A DNA stretch of 64,000 nt from Chondrosia reniformis (lineage: Eukaryota; Porifera; Demospongiae; Chondrillida; Chondrillidae). The DNA is taken from contig OX359190.1 in assembly GCA_947172415.1 (NCBI GenBank), positions 3,534,001 through 3,598,000 on the forward strand. Direction: 5' to 3'. The notes under the pieces are model-generated. The model was not told the DNA's origin. It worked only from the letters and a program-made list of their open reading frames with translations, and did not search any database. This document shows positions 52,981-64,000 of this stretch, piece after piece (position 1 is the stretch's first letter; each line of letters starts with the position of its first letter). The position numbers were made by a program, and so were the translations under genes.

Positions 52981-53569
52981 ACCAATTAACATGTGTTTGT
53001 ATATTTTATTGCTGTATAAGTGATAAACAGTCATCATGATATTATACCTATCAATTTGAGACCCATGTAAGTAAACACTATCATTATTTACAAGGAAATA
53101 TACTTGAAGTCTTAACTTAATCTAATCCATCAGCTGTGCCATAAAAGGAGGGTAAAAAGATTTGCTTGTGACATTCCTTTTCCTATATATGCTGATTGTA
53201 CTACTTCTAAGTTGTTACTGACAGCCCACAAATAGGAGACCATGAGACACATTGTTGTTCTTTACATACATACTTATCAAAGAGTTAGTATATACAGTCA
53301 TATAATATACGACAATAGGATTAAACGTTTGGAAAAGCCCTTTTTGAAAATAAATTTATTACCTTTGAAAACGTATACACCATACATCAACCTTGAAAAT
53401 AATTATTTAATGAATGAAATATTATGAAACACTGAATTTATGTATATCATTGAAATTATTGTAATTTTATATGGAAGGAGGTTAGCATGAGCAGTTGTCA
53501 ATGCATGTGTTAGTTTTGGTTTTAATTTTCACATAAAACATGGCTATTCAAAAAGTAACCTTTGTTGCA
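52981..53569. other. Intergenic between P450 and the membrane-protein gene
   Basis: AT-rich sequence, no gene seen. It must hold both convergent 3' ends. Confidence 0.4.
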
Positions 53570-56500
53570 TTATTGCATATGGGAAATATCCAAATGCAAG
53601 CGGTTGGTGGATCTGAAGAATACTTTCCTAAAGCTGAGGATTACATAGGGAATAGCTATAGTTATTGCTGTAGAAAAGAGCCAAGAAAAGTTTATGTTGT
53701 AACTCAATGGTAAAGTTATGTCCAACAGAAGGAGACAGTGAATGCTCACTAGAAGTGTAGCTCCCAACAAGGACAGTGTGAAGATATAGAGCCAAGCAAG
53801 ACATTGTCTACATCCGACTTTACCTGTAACAGCCACTCTACAATCTGAAGCATATACTTGATCAATACTGATGACAGCTGCAAATAATGCAATGATGCAG
53901 GCAGCACACAAAACAAATGACATCATGATGAAAGCATTTCGATAAGGATCAGACAATAATGCTATCAACACCATAGGTACATGGTAGCAGACATAAGTAG
54001 TGATAGTATGAATGGTAATCCAAATGCCAAGCTTATTAGTACTCTTTTTTATTGCATTGAAACTGAAACACTTTAGAGTCAATATATTAAAAGAAACTAA
54101 AAGAAATCTGGGAATGGGTAGATTTGATGATGGATTTGATATTTTGGCAGTTAGTGTCAAGAATAACCCAATTGCAATGTTCATTCCTAGTACAAATGGT
54201 ATACAAATGCCGATACTTGGTAACTTCTTACTAGATCCATAACATCCTACTTCAGATTTAACAAAGGTAAATCCTAGTGCCCAAAAATGAATAATTAAGT
54301 AAAAGTCAAACAGGATAGCAAATAAGACTGTAGACCATGTTATGCTGAATGTTGAAATGTCAGAGGCTCCATTAGTTATATGTGCAATGATGTATTCTCT
54401 TACTCTGTACTTGACAATGAGAATGGCAATTGCTAGAGGCCAAAAACATAGCACTGCCGAACCAAAGAAGGCATTTATTGTGAGTGGAGACTTCAATGGA
54501 TTGGGATAAGGAATGCAGCCAGAATAGCAATATCCATTTTCAACATACTCTATTCCACAAGCATACCCCTTTGCTTCACTGTAAACTGTGCTATCAATCT
54601 TATTCATGGTAATGGCTCCTTTCAACTATATACACAATATAATATTATTATGTAAAGCAATGCCGTTTAGAGATTTGAAAGTCATGCAGTTATATAGAAT
54701 GAAAAACGTTAGTAAGAATTCCATCCTTACTGACGTAATACATATGTATATATAGCTATATATAGGGTTTCTTCTATCAAACTTATAATTATCTCAAACC
54801 TAAATTTTGGGATATATACTCAACTAAATTGTAACATTAAGAAGCCTTTTCAAAGAGTTAATTCTTTTTTGCATGGTAATGTGTTTCCTAGAGTAGTATA
54901 TACATGCTACTAAAGATTGAAATCAGTGATCTAGCTGTTGAAAATATATATTTTAGCATATACATATACTGCTATGAAAATGCTAATATACTGAAAAATA
55001 TAGAACTCAGACCAGCCACTTTGGGGGACTTGTGATTTCCTTGAAAGATCAATCATGCACCTTATAACTAGAAATATTAAAAAATTTCTACAAAAATAGT
55101 GAAGATGTAGGGGTGGTACAAAAAGTACAGAAACAAGAAATGATGTTATACAGTGAAGCATTAGCTGTGTATGAATCATACAACCAAGGGTGTTACACCG
55201 TATCCCTACATCTGGCAACATTGGTATAGGAACTGGGGCAGATGAAGTTGCAGTCCCTCCAACATGTATATACTCCACACAATGACATGCAGTGAAATAA
55301 GTGTAAAGGCTGCAAATAAGACTTATTTGCAGCCTTTACACTTATTTCACGTCAAAGAAAGATGGCGTTCAGCAAGAAGGAAGAGAGTAATAGAACGTTT
55401 TAGACTACTGCATAGTCTAAGTACATCGTATGAAGCTGAAACTGGCTAGTTACCGTTTCTAATGTATGATTAGTTAAAATTGTTTTTGTGCTAGTAATAA
55501 TGGTAATTCTTAAGAAAAAAAATAGAAGCTTGTCTGGGCTAAGGGTGGTGCCTGGGCACCCCAGGCACCACCCTAGATCCGCCCGCCACTGTATATATAG
55601 GAAAGTAGGACATAGACAAAGGCTTCCTGTATGGTGGTATATACCTATGTACATGGGAAGAATAAGAGTAGACATCATGCATTTTCTAGTGGGAAGTACA
55701 CCATGCAAAATGCTGCAAGATGTAGGGATATGGTGTAACACCCTTGGTTGTATGATTCATGCACAGCTAATGCTTCACTGTGTAACATCATTTCTTCTTT
55801 CTGTACTTTTTCTACCATCCCTACATCTTCATTTTTTCTGCAGAAAATTTAGTTTCTGTACTTTTTATGGAGCATGAGTTTGGAATAGAGGATATGCATC
55901 GGCACCGCCCACTCTGTGGTTAAGGGGTCAACGGTGAATAGTGAGTCTGGTTCGGTGTGTTAACATAGGAAAAAGGGCTGTAAAAGGATCATCGTTATAG
56001 AAGAAAGAAACTTTCGGTAACTAGAAAGTAAAGCAATTTGGATTTGAAGATTTACCAAAAAACTTATCGACAGCTTTTTGTTGTTTTTTCGTATACCTGC
56101 TAATACATTGATTCACCTTCGACCTTTTTATTGCGCAACCAATGCATATCCTCTATTAGATTTATATTTGGTTTCGCAATCTTCGACTGATTATGACTTC
56201 ATTAAAATGGCAAATTTGTTGAAGCCTTGACTCTTAATTGGGCCACGAAAACCGTCATGCTCAGTAATAAGCTTTCGGACTACTTCTTAAGCGAAAAGAC
56301 TCTAAATTTTCCGCGCTGTATTCTTTTGTAGAAGCGAGAGCGATAACGTTATTTCCTTTTTTAGTTACAGCGGGTGAAGAAGATGAAGATGAAGATAACG
56401 AAAATGGGATATTTCAAAGTTCGTTCAGCGGTTTTCAGCCTATTTCGGATTTTCGCTCCTAAACAAATGTATAGGGAAAACGAAACAGCCGGCACCATCC

Positions 56501-57115
56501 CTACATAGAGATTACTACCGTACTCTGATAACTGTAACTTACTGTTAAAGTCACAGGCAGTAAGATATCGTTAATATCTGAATCTATTCCATCTGGTGGT
56601 GTAAGATAAGGAATTGTGAGGCAAACAGTTGTGTAATATGTAATGATGGGATTCACTTTGAAGTATTGACCAAGTATGGATTGTGGGATTAGGAGAGCCA
56701 GTTCAGATATCACCACAGTTGAAGTTATAGTGTTGATGTTAGATGCATACCACATGGTTCCGTATACATTCTTTCTTCCATTTAATTCAAATATGATTCC
56801 AACATATGGTTCCCTGTCAATGCACACTTCTTTGTCAATTCTTGTCCCATTGGTAAAGAAGATGACTAGAATAAATTGAGGTTTTGCCTTATTTATGGGA
56901 TAAAATGCTTCCAACAACCTTTGATTGTTTCCTTCATCTGAGATAATGGCTTGTGTAATTTCATCAGCATTGTTGCAAGGTGAATGTGCCTGGCAGGTTT
57001 TATTACTCAAGACGTCGCCGACATTACTGTCTTGTCGTATATCTACATCTGCAGTGCCAAAAAACCCATCGAACAGGACTAGGAAATAAATCTTGTAAAC
57101 TATTTTCTTTCTCAT
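53570..57115 (-). CDS. Orphan multi-pass membrane protein with secreted ectodomain
   Basis: Exons 57115-56543 and 54625-53570 join in phase for 542 residues. The N-terminus MRKKIVYKIYFLVLFDGFFG looks like a signal peptide. An ectodomain of about 240 residues follows, with several Cys and N-glycosylation sites (SNKTCQ, FFTNGTR). In the second exon, a Cys-rich stretch (YACGIEYVENGYCYSGCIPY) precedes about seven hydrophobic segments, starting with NAFFGSAVLCFWPLAIAILI and ending with LFSTAITIAIPYVILSF. This ectodomain-plus-7TM layout resembles adhesion-type or other orphan receptors, but no GPS, DRY or other family motif was found, so I do not assign a family. The 1.9-kb intron holds foldback element F1 copy 2. 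Confidence 0.75.
55291..55352. repeat. Near-perfect 30-bp palindrome
   Basis: GTGAAATAAGTGTAAAGGCT-GCAAATAAG and its inverse CTTATTTGCAGCCTTTACAC-TTATTTCAC abut with essentially no loop (centre about 55,321). It lies in the extra sequence between the arms of foldback copy 2. Confidence 0.9.
55540..55578. repeat. Short GC-rich hairpin
   Basis: CTAAGGGTGGTGCCTGGG and CCCAGGCACCACCCTAG pair around a CAC loop. It is followed by ATCCGCCCGCCACTGTATAT, which resembles a transposon terminus. Confidence 0.85.
55888..56153. mobile_element. 266-bp nested MITE
   Basis: Ends GAGGATATGCATCGG and CCAATGCATATCCTC are inverted and flanked by TA. Copy 1 of foldback element F1 lacks it at the matching place (GGAATTAGATTC near 26,100), which confirms a later insertion. 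Confidence 0.85.
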
Positions 57116-57626
57116 TTTTCATTTCACAAAAATTAAACTTGTTCAAATGTAGATGTATATAAGTATGTATATGTATATATATTACAAGAGCAACAATTAA
57201 AGTGAAAATATATATATAGGTGCATGATACTGCACACATACTATTGTATGAATTATATAAAAAAAGCATCACATATACGTATTATGAAACCATAAAAATG
57301 GTGTACACGCTGGAGCTCTTTGCATATATAGTGTGTAGCTATAGACGACTCTGTGTACGCATATTATGTACAAGCATTAGTCAGTTTGAGCATTCCCCAC
57401 ATTAAGCTGCTGTACAGTTATACCTTATTATATTGTTTATCCCTTCTAACAAACAACTGCTCTATTTGTCACAACAGAAGAATCATGTCATAAATCAGAC
57501 AGCTAATTATGAGAAGAACTTCTCTAAAAGGAAATCTATAAAACCACATGCCATTTGAATAACATGAACAAATAACATTAATTCAATTATTAAATGACAG
57601 ACCAATAATGACGCTTATATGTTCAT
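57116..57626. other. Intergenic, nothing recognised
   Basis: AT-rich sequence between the start of the membrane-protein gene and the end of CDK5RAP3, both on the minus strand. No gene is seen. Confidence 0.4.
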
Positions 57627-58326
57627 TCATATTTGATTGATTTCTCCCATAATGTTAACAACTCTGTCACTATAAAGCTTTGAAATTTCAATGGCAACCT
57701 GAAAGAATAGAAGAATAATACTGAATATAACACACTTATACATGTACTATATTACTGTACGTATATATATGCATACTATATATATGGACTACATATTTAA
57801 AACTTTGTAATTTCTTCCACACTGCTTAGAATTCATTACCATCAGAGTCTTCTGCTTTACTGAAACTGACAAATTAAATCTAGTGCTAAAAAAACTACGG
57901 CAATCACAGAGATTCATGTGATAAAATGGCCACCTGTACGGAAAACTAATGCCCGTAGACAGAGGTGCCCGTAACCTTGATGACCGGATAATTGAGGTTT
58001 GACTGTACATTATGTATAGTGTGTGAAGACATACATACGTGCAACATAAGCTGGTTACATTAAATAAATAAGAACATATGTAAATCACACATATATGTAT
58101 ATAGTTTTCTGTTGAAGTTGATTCCATATACTGAATACTTTTAGGAATGCAAACCTGTCTCTGTAGTTCCTTAGTGTGTGCCTTAGTTTTACTGAGACAA
58201 GGTTCTGCAGTCCTTTGTGTCCTCAGTGCCTCGTCCCTTCTAGCAGAACACTTTAGAGCAGCTGAGGTGGACTTGTTGGCTTGTCTGAGGTGTAACTGAA
58301 TCGAATCCACTACTCTGTCAACATAC
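57627..58326 (-). CDS. CDK5RAP3: CDK5RAP3 C-terminal exons (partial gene)
   Basis: Exons 58326-58155 and 57698-57627 join in phase. The first gives YVDRVVDSIQLHLRQANKST through KAHTKELQRQ and the second VAIEISKLYSDRVVNIMGEI then NQI and a stop. Human CDK5RAP3 ends with the same layout (RYVDRV...KTKELQ..IE.DISKRYSGR.VNLMG, by memory). The protein (C53/LZAP) is part of the UFL1-DDRGK1 UFMylation complex on the ER and works in ribosome quality control and ER-phagy. Only the last 80 or so residues are seen. Earlier exons should lie at higher coordinates but none was found before 64,000, where transposon DNA dominates, so the gene is either split by a very large intron or truncated. Confidence 0.8.
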
Positions 58327-60910
58327 CTAAAAGTAACCAAATTATAGTCATATCACATAAAGAAATACAAAGATTAGATTAGAATTTAAGTACATGTATG
58401 TATAGTATAATATTAAGTACTATTCGTATGTACTTATACGTACATAATTAGTATACGGCATTTTACACCATTCGTAAGTCACAAAACACATAAAACAGAT
58501 GTAACAAGTTATATGTAGCAGGCACATTTAAAAAAATTGAATTATTCTGGATCTAGAATTCTTCACAGGAAGTCATGGAAAATTGCTGTTAGACTTCCAT
58601 TCGTAACTTGGAAACAATTGGTTCGATCGTTTCGCCACGTGGCCAGTGAGTTCAGCACGCAGTAAAAATGGATTGGTTGTTTTAATATGTGTTTAGCTTA
58701 ATTGAAATAACTACATTTTAAAGATGTCATTTTGTACATACTATGTCTTTAGTCTGTCCTATCCTAAACAATCTAAAAAGTATTGTACTTCTTTCAAGAT
58801 TATATTCTTGGAATGCCGGAGAGTGCAAAATGCTCAGCTGTATACCTGGCTTTATCTGCTGATATAAACCAGTTTGTGGACAGCAACATTCATCATGAGT
58901 GAGCCTGCTTTCTATAACTGTGACTGTACCTATATGGTACATTATAATCACGAGAGGTCTTGTAAATTGACAAATATATTTGCTAATTTTAATGTAATAT
59001 TAGATCGTATCTGAGGACAAATCGGACGGCACTCTAACAACTTCAACGCCATTTGTGGAAAGCATTTACCACCGCAGAAAGAAGACATGTCTAGAGAGCT
59101 ATCTCGCTGGTACCGGCAGGGCTGTGCAAATAGATAGGGAACTGCAGAGGAGTTTGAGCAGCAACGAAAGCAGCGTAATATCAGGAGAGGACCTAACAGT
59201 GGACACCGTAGCCAAAAGGCAGAAGAGAGCTTTGGAGAACAGCAGAGGATGTCCTGCTGTATTGAAGAATCTTGGAAATACCTACAACAGCGTTGGTTGA
59301 CACTGTTAACCTACGCTTTTGCTTCATGCCAGCAGGTCATACCAAATTGCATGCAACATGCTTTATCCAAGATGAAATGAAAATCTTCACATGGTGAGAT
59401 GCTTTAAGAGATAAGTACAGCAACCTTCTAGGCATCAGGAAGGTGCATGAATTTTGTGTACGTCCGAGCCTGGTGAAGCTGTGATCATGAAGGTCCGAGA
59501 GCACTGCTATAATCCACAAGAGAAACCTCGCATATCTCCACTACATGTTGTAGGATGGTAGGAGTATATAAATATACTGTAGAAGAAGTTTTTTATTCGA
59601 AATAGGTATTGGCGAAAATAATATTACAGTGGTTCAAGATCTTAAAACCCGCTGGGAAGGACAATCTGGAGTTGTCCTTGCTGAAAATGCAGAAAAGTGA
59701 AAATTGCCAATGTATTTCTAATTTGTCATTTCTAAATGCGCCTCCCATATATACATAATTTTGTATAGCCGTAATCCTTTCTTCAGTAACTTCTCCTGCA
59801 GCTTGCGTATGATCCAGCTGAAATGCAGAACTCTTACAGGGCATGGCATGGTGAGTGCCATAAGGTGGTAAACAAACAACGATTAGTCTGACCCAAGAAG
59901 AACGCCACAAGGATTCCATCCATTAAAAGGCGGCCATGTTTTTCAAGTGTTTTGCTTAATTAAGGGACGGCGGTCTCGAAAGTGCTGACATCTCTGTCGT
60001 TAGGAAGCACTGAGTCATAGGCAATGGAGCAGAGAAACTCACTGAAAACACAATGCCCAAGAGAAGATGCTCACACACTCTGGCCCACTTGGTCACATTT
60101 ACTGCAGTTGCCAGACGATATCATGATGAAGAAAATCAACAACAGAGAGACAGTACGGTGACATTGGCTCACATAGCATATTGCTTGGCCAGCAATGCAC
60201 AGCCTGCTACTGCCATCATACGGAGGAAGAAAGGAGATTATGCATCCATAGCCTTGTAATACAATACAGTGTCTTCTCAGATAGAGGCATGCTTGGGGGA
60301 ATACAACATGTCTGAGCTTGCGAGTCACTCAAGTTTCCTGGTGAACCTACATCTATATGCTGTACTAATGGACAAGTTCATCTGCAAGAGTTTCCAAATC
60401 CTCCTGAATACCTCTGACAGGTATATGATGGACACCATCCTCACTCCAAGCATTTTCTGATTGCTTTATACTCACTTACTCCTTACTCTTATGACATCTT
60501 TTAGGCTTTGGTTGCACAGATGTGGCTGTGCTAGGATGGAACCCTTTGTTTTGTGTACAGGGTCAGGTAAATCATCTTATTGACAGTGCCTAATGCCACT
60601 TCCAAATAAAGACCCGAAGTTCCTCCAAGTGTACTCATTGACAGTCAAATTCATGAAACTGCTACATGAATGAACATCAATAGTGAGTTGAAGCAGAACA
60701 TTGTTTATGAACCATCATTAATGCTACATCACGAGAATCAGTATGTACAGCATTTGCAAACAGCTCAGCAACATTTCCGTGGTTATGATACCAATGAAGT
60801 TTGCTATTTTTGAAGAGAAACGGCCAAGGACAGAGCATGTCGGCCATTTCAATCGACCATCAAGTGATGAAAATTGGTATATCCTAATGCCAAATGACCA
60901 AACCAATAGT
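58327..60910. other. Repeat-derived region with unrecognised ORF pieces
   Basis: No confident gene. A + ORF at 59,055-59,300 (81 aa, with SYLAGTGRAVQIDRELQRSL) and pieces at 59,310 (FCFMPAGHTK), 60,053-60,259 and 60,743-60,943 hint at an old transposase-type relic. The GHTK word recalls the DUF7869-type family at 49.2 kb, but the match is too short to claim. Two unrelated ORFs on the minus strand have no motif. Confidence 0.3.
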
Positions 60911-63900
60911 TGTGACATATGTAAAGAACTGTTGCTAGGCTAGCTACTTAAAAAAAAGATTTGATTACGTCATTATATACTGGTTTTGACTGCCTTGAAC
61001 TCTAGTGTATGTATGATGTTTTTTGGTAGTAGAGAGTATCTTTTCTGTATCCTTGATAAGTGGATTACGATTAACTTTACGAGTGCTCATTCGACAAGTC
61101 GTTGACCGTGGCATGGTTGCGCTAATATAACAGACTCGAGAGGAGAACGTTACACTTGGGGGCCTGTCCAGGATCTGAAATTCCTGTTCAAGAGCTGAAA
61201 TTCCTGTTCAAGATAGCAACGGTGGAGATATCATTATTGAATCGGAATCCGCGACCTTGTTAGCAAGCGATATGTCGAGAATGGAAGCGTTATCGTTAGA
61301 ATTGGAGACTGTCAAGGGAGAATTAGGAAAGTTAAAGTTAGAGAACGAGAAATTGCGTAGCCATAACGCCGAGGGGGCCTTGCTCGTCGACGCACAGACG
61401 GAGGCCAAGCAAAACCAAGAAATGTATGAGAAGGCAGTAGGAGATATGGCTGAGAAGGAGGAGGAAATTCGCCGACTTCGAGACGAATTAAAGATCGCCG
61501 AAGATCGACTACAAAAGGCAGTGGCTGACCACTCGAGGATTCAAGAGGAGGTTCAGGGAGTAAGAGATCAGGCTGAATTGGAACTGCATCGGGCATTGGC
61601 CAAAGAAAGGGCCAAATGGGAGGAGCGAGAAGAAAGGCTGGCAAGGCAGCTGAAAGCTCAGACTGTCCCAGATCCTGTTCCTGTGCCCACACTTCCACCT
61701 TTGACAGGGGAAGAGGAAGTTCCAGAAGTGGGGGATCTCGTAGAGGCAGAATCTACCAGGCCAGTAATGCCTCAAGGAATCCCACCTTTGGCTAAGTTCA
61801 CCGGCGAGGGGCATTCTTCCGAGGAGACTTTCCAGGAGTGGAAGGAGCAATTTGAACTGGTTGCTGGGTTATGCCAGTGGAGTAGCCAGACTAGGCTGAT
61901 GAATTTGGTAACTCGATTAAGGGGCCAAGCATACGCATTCTATCGCTCCTGTACACTGGCTCAGAGGGGTAACTATCTGACGCTCATGACAGAGCTGGAG
62001 AAGAGGTTCACTCCCGTCACCATTCCGGCCGTACAGGCAAGCATATTCCATGAGAGGCAACAGGGAGCAAAGGAATCTGTGGATGCCTATGCCCAGGACC
62101 TGAGACAACTCTTTCTTAACCAAAAGCTCAGCAGGGAAGTAAAGAGGCCGAGGAAATGGGTAAGTCTGTTTTATCCTCACAATTCGTAGCAGGACTGAGA
62201 GCAGATCTCAAGAGCAAGATAGCCGGGCTAGAGGGAGACATGGAGAATCTCTTGGTCCAAGCCCGCTTTGAGGAAGCAAAACTGAGGAGTTTTGGAGAGA
62301 ACGGCGGGGTGAAATTATATACAAAGAAGGTTTCAGCCGTACAGGATACCAGGAAAGATTCAACAGGGGTTCAGCCACCCAAGGCACCTAATCCACAGAG
62401 GCCGCAGACACAAAGTGTTACAGCTGTAGTGGAGTTGGCCACTTTGCTAGGAGTTGTCCTCTAAAAAAGAAGAGAGGGCCTGTGGAGGCCAAAGGTCAGA
62501 CCACCCCAGTGGCTGTTGTAGTTCCAGAGGAAAATCAATTAACCTCCACTAATAAGTCCACAGGAAATTGGCAAGATGTGGCAATAGAAAAGGAGCTGAC
62601 TCAGTTAAAGGCTACTCTGCATGGAGTGAAGGCAGCTAAGGAAGCCAGTGATGTGCAGTTAGGAGAAATCCCAAAGACAGTTGTCTCTTTGGAGGGTGTT
62701 CCAGTGGAAGCAATGATAGATACTGGATCTCCGGTGAGTATTGTCTCCTTAAAGTGCCTGTTGAATGTATTGCTTTCCAGGAAGGCTGTGGATCAAACTA
62801 TTGAAGGTTGGATCCAGGAAATTACCTCCAGGATGAAGCCCACAGCTGTGGCATTGAAGAGTTATAGTGGGGATCATCTTCCCATTGTTAAGCAAATGCA
62901 GGTGCAGGTGTCGCGTAAGGGAAGACATGGTAATGTTTGGGTGCAGATACAAAAGGATGCTCCTGTTCATTTTCTTCTAGGTACAGACCTCCAGCCCCGG
63001 TTGGGTCTCCTGGTGAGGGAAGAATCCGACTGTCAGGTAGAACAGCGTGTTGGAGCTGATGATTTGTAGATAAGGTGGCGTCTATAGGGCAGAAGACAAA
63101 AGCCTTGGATGCTCATGCGAATAGTTCACTCATTGAGGGTCAGGTGTGCCTCTTGAAAGCAGTAAAATTACCTGTTGGATTCTGTGGGATGCTTCCAGTG
63201 GAAAAGAAGGGTCCTGGTGGAGAGGAAGTAGCTCTGTTTATTCCAAAGGCTGACTTGGTTCAAAGGGATGGATTTATACTTGAAGAGGTGCTTATGGAGA
63301 CACAACCACGAAGCATGGTTTCAGTGAGGAATACTGGATCAGAGGCCATTGTATTGGACCAGGGACAGGTATTAGGTTCCCTGGAGGCAGTGACTATACT
63401 TGCGGAAGAGGCTGCAGGAGACGAAAGAAAGTCTGATCAGATCCAAGCCGATTGTTGCAGTATCCAGGGATCTTTGCCATCAGACTCGGTGGAGCGAGTG
63501 CAAGAGTTAATGGAGAAGCTTTTGCCAGATTCCAGGAACATTGGGGAGATTGGAAAGGTGCAACTGCAACAGTTAATAAAGGAATATGGAGACATATTTG
63601 CAATGAATGACACTGAGCTGGGATGTGCAGAGGATACTGTGCACTCCATTGATACAGGTGAGCACATGCCAATTAAACAACACCCTCGTCGTATACCTTT
63701 TGCATTAAGGGGGGAGGTAAAGAAAATGATTGAGGGGATGTTGCGACAAGGGGTCATCAAACCATCCCATAGTCCTTGGGCAAGCCCGATTGTTCTCGTG
63801 GCCAAGAAGGATGGGGGTACGCGATTTTGCGTTGATTACAGAAAATTAAATGCTATCACCAAAATGGATGTCTATCCCCTACCCCGTATTGATGACATGC

Positions 63901-64000
63901 TGGACCTACTGTCCAAAAACCGTTTCTTTACAACACTAGATCTGGCCTCTGGATATTGGCAAGTAAAAATGGCCAAAACATCTCAGGAAAAAACAGCCTT
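60911..64000 (+). mobile_element. Ty3/gypsy LTR retrotransposon fossil, 5' part, cut by the window end
   Basis: The putative 5' LTR ends in CA at 61154; its start is uncertain, with TG candidates at 60,911 and 60,929. A primer-binding site resembling the tRNA-Pro type (TGGGGGCCTGTCCAGGAT, 61157-61174) lies two bases on. A gag-like region with a coiled coil spans about 61,257-62,460, a protease-like region with a DTGS motif lies near 62,720, and a reverse transcriptase starts at about 63,700 and runs off the window. Order and motifs fit Ty3/gypsy. The coding part in view shows about two or three interruptions, of which one may be the frame change the family uses between gag and pol, so it looks only lightly decayed and fairly young. 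The 3' LTR is outside the window, so age from LTR divergence cannot be judged. Confidence 0.85.

Larger units (their letters stand above)
55066..56527. mobile_element. Foldback element F1, copy 2 (rearranged)
   Basis: The left arm (55,068-55,215) and right arm (55,708-55,870) are inverted to each other with a few percent divergence, and are separated by about 490 bp instead of the 21-nt loop of copy 1. The single-copy part resembles copy 1, but one segment (GCTGTATTCTTTTGTAGAAG, AGCGAGAGCGATAACG at about 56,320-56,350) is inverted relative to copy 1. It ends CCCTACATAGAGATTACTAC. It carries the nested insertion at 55,888. Confidence 0.75.

Noticed and set aside
59250-59300. Ubiquitin-protease-like words (LKNLGNTY)
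   Set aside because: Too short; the catalytic Cys of the USP motif is absent and no other USP box follows.
61312-62180. Minus-strand ORFs over the gag region
   Set aside because: Shadows of the gag-like frame with no motif.

Overview
This is eukaryotic, intron-rich, AT-rich DNA from an invertebrate animal. A demosponge is my best guess, by inference only: compact multi-exon genes, a CARD-bearing ROC-COR GTPase, Ig-plus-collagen fragments, an orphan multi-pass receptor-like protein, and many small inverted-repeat transposons of a kind common in sponge genomes. No rRNA, confident tRNA or CRISPR was seen. Layout: (1) 0.2-3.5 kb, decayed Ig/collagen gene fragments, segmentally duplicated at 31.7-35.4 kb. 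(2) 3.8-4.9 kb, an unrecognised acidic ORF. (3) 5.0-13.9 kb, a STAT5-like transcription factor on +, with 15 exons read in frame from the end of the coiled coil to the stop. (4) 16.1-19.3 kb, a ROC-COR GTPase with a C-terminal CARD on -. (5) 20.2-22.8 kb, a dead Helitron interrupted by a pogo/Tigger-like insertion. (6) 24.75-25.64 kb, a kelch-repeat exon on -. (7) 26,681-31,457, a nearly complete DNA transposon with about 100-bp terminal inverted repeats and an 8-bp target duplication. It codes for a MULE/SWIM transposase, a macro domain, a C48 (Ulp1-like) protease and a PHD finger. (8) 36.1-44.2 kb, a complete nine-exon serine hydroxymethyltransferase on -. (9) 44.3-53.0 kb, a complete eleven-exon CYP39-like cytochrome P450 on +, divergent from the SHMT gene across about 150 bp and carrying an antisense transposase relic in one intron. 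(10) 53.6-57.1 kb, a two-exon gene for a secreted-ectodomain multi-pass membrane protein on -. (11) 57.6-58.3 kb, the last two exons of CDK5RAP3 on -. (12) 59-60.9 kb, unrecognised degraded ORFs. (13) 60.9-64 kb, the 5' half of a Ty3/gypsy LTR element running off the window. The host genes do not form a shared pathway: folate/one-carbon metabolism (SHMT), sterol or lipid oxidation (P450), cytokine-type signalling (STAT), innate or death signalling (CARD GTPase) and the UFMylation/ER pathway (CDK5RAP3). The only clear regulatory link is the shared SHMT/P450 promoter. The most unusual object is the 4.8-kb transposon: a transposase joined to an ADP-ribose-binding (macro) module, a SUMO-protease-like module and a chromatin reader, all inside one set of terminal repeats. 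The second theme is inverted-repeat DNA, from a perfect 111-bp hairpin to several small TA-flanked elements, some nested and one datable from its empty site. Exon joins were made by eye from GT/AG sites and phase. The STAT (482 codons after the first base), SHMT (493 aa) and P450 (490 aa) models close in frame across all exons listed.
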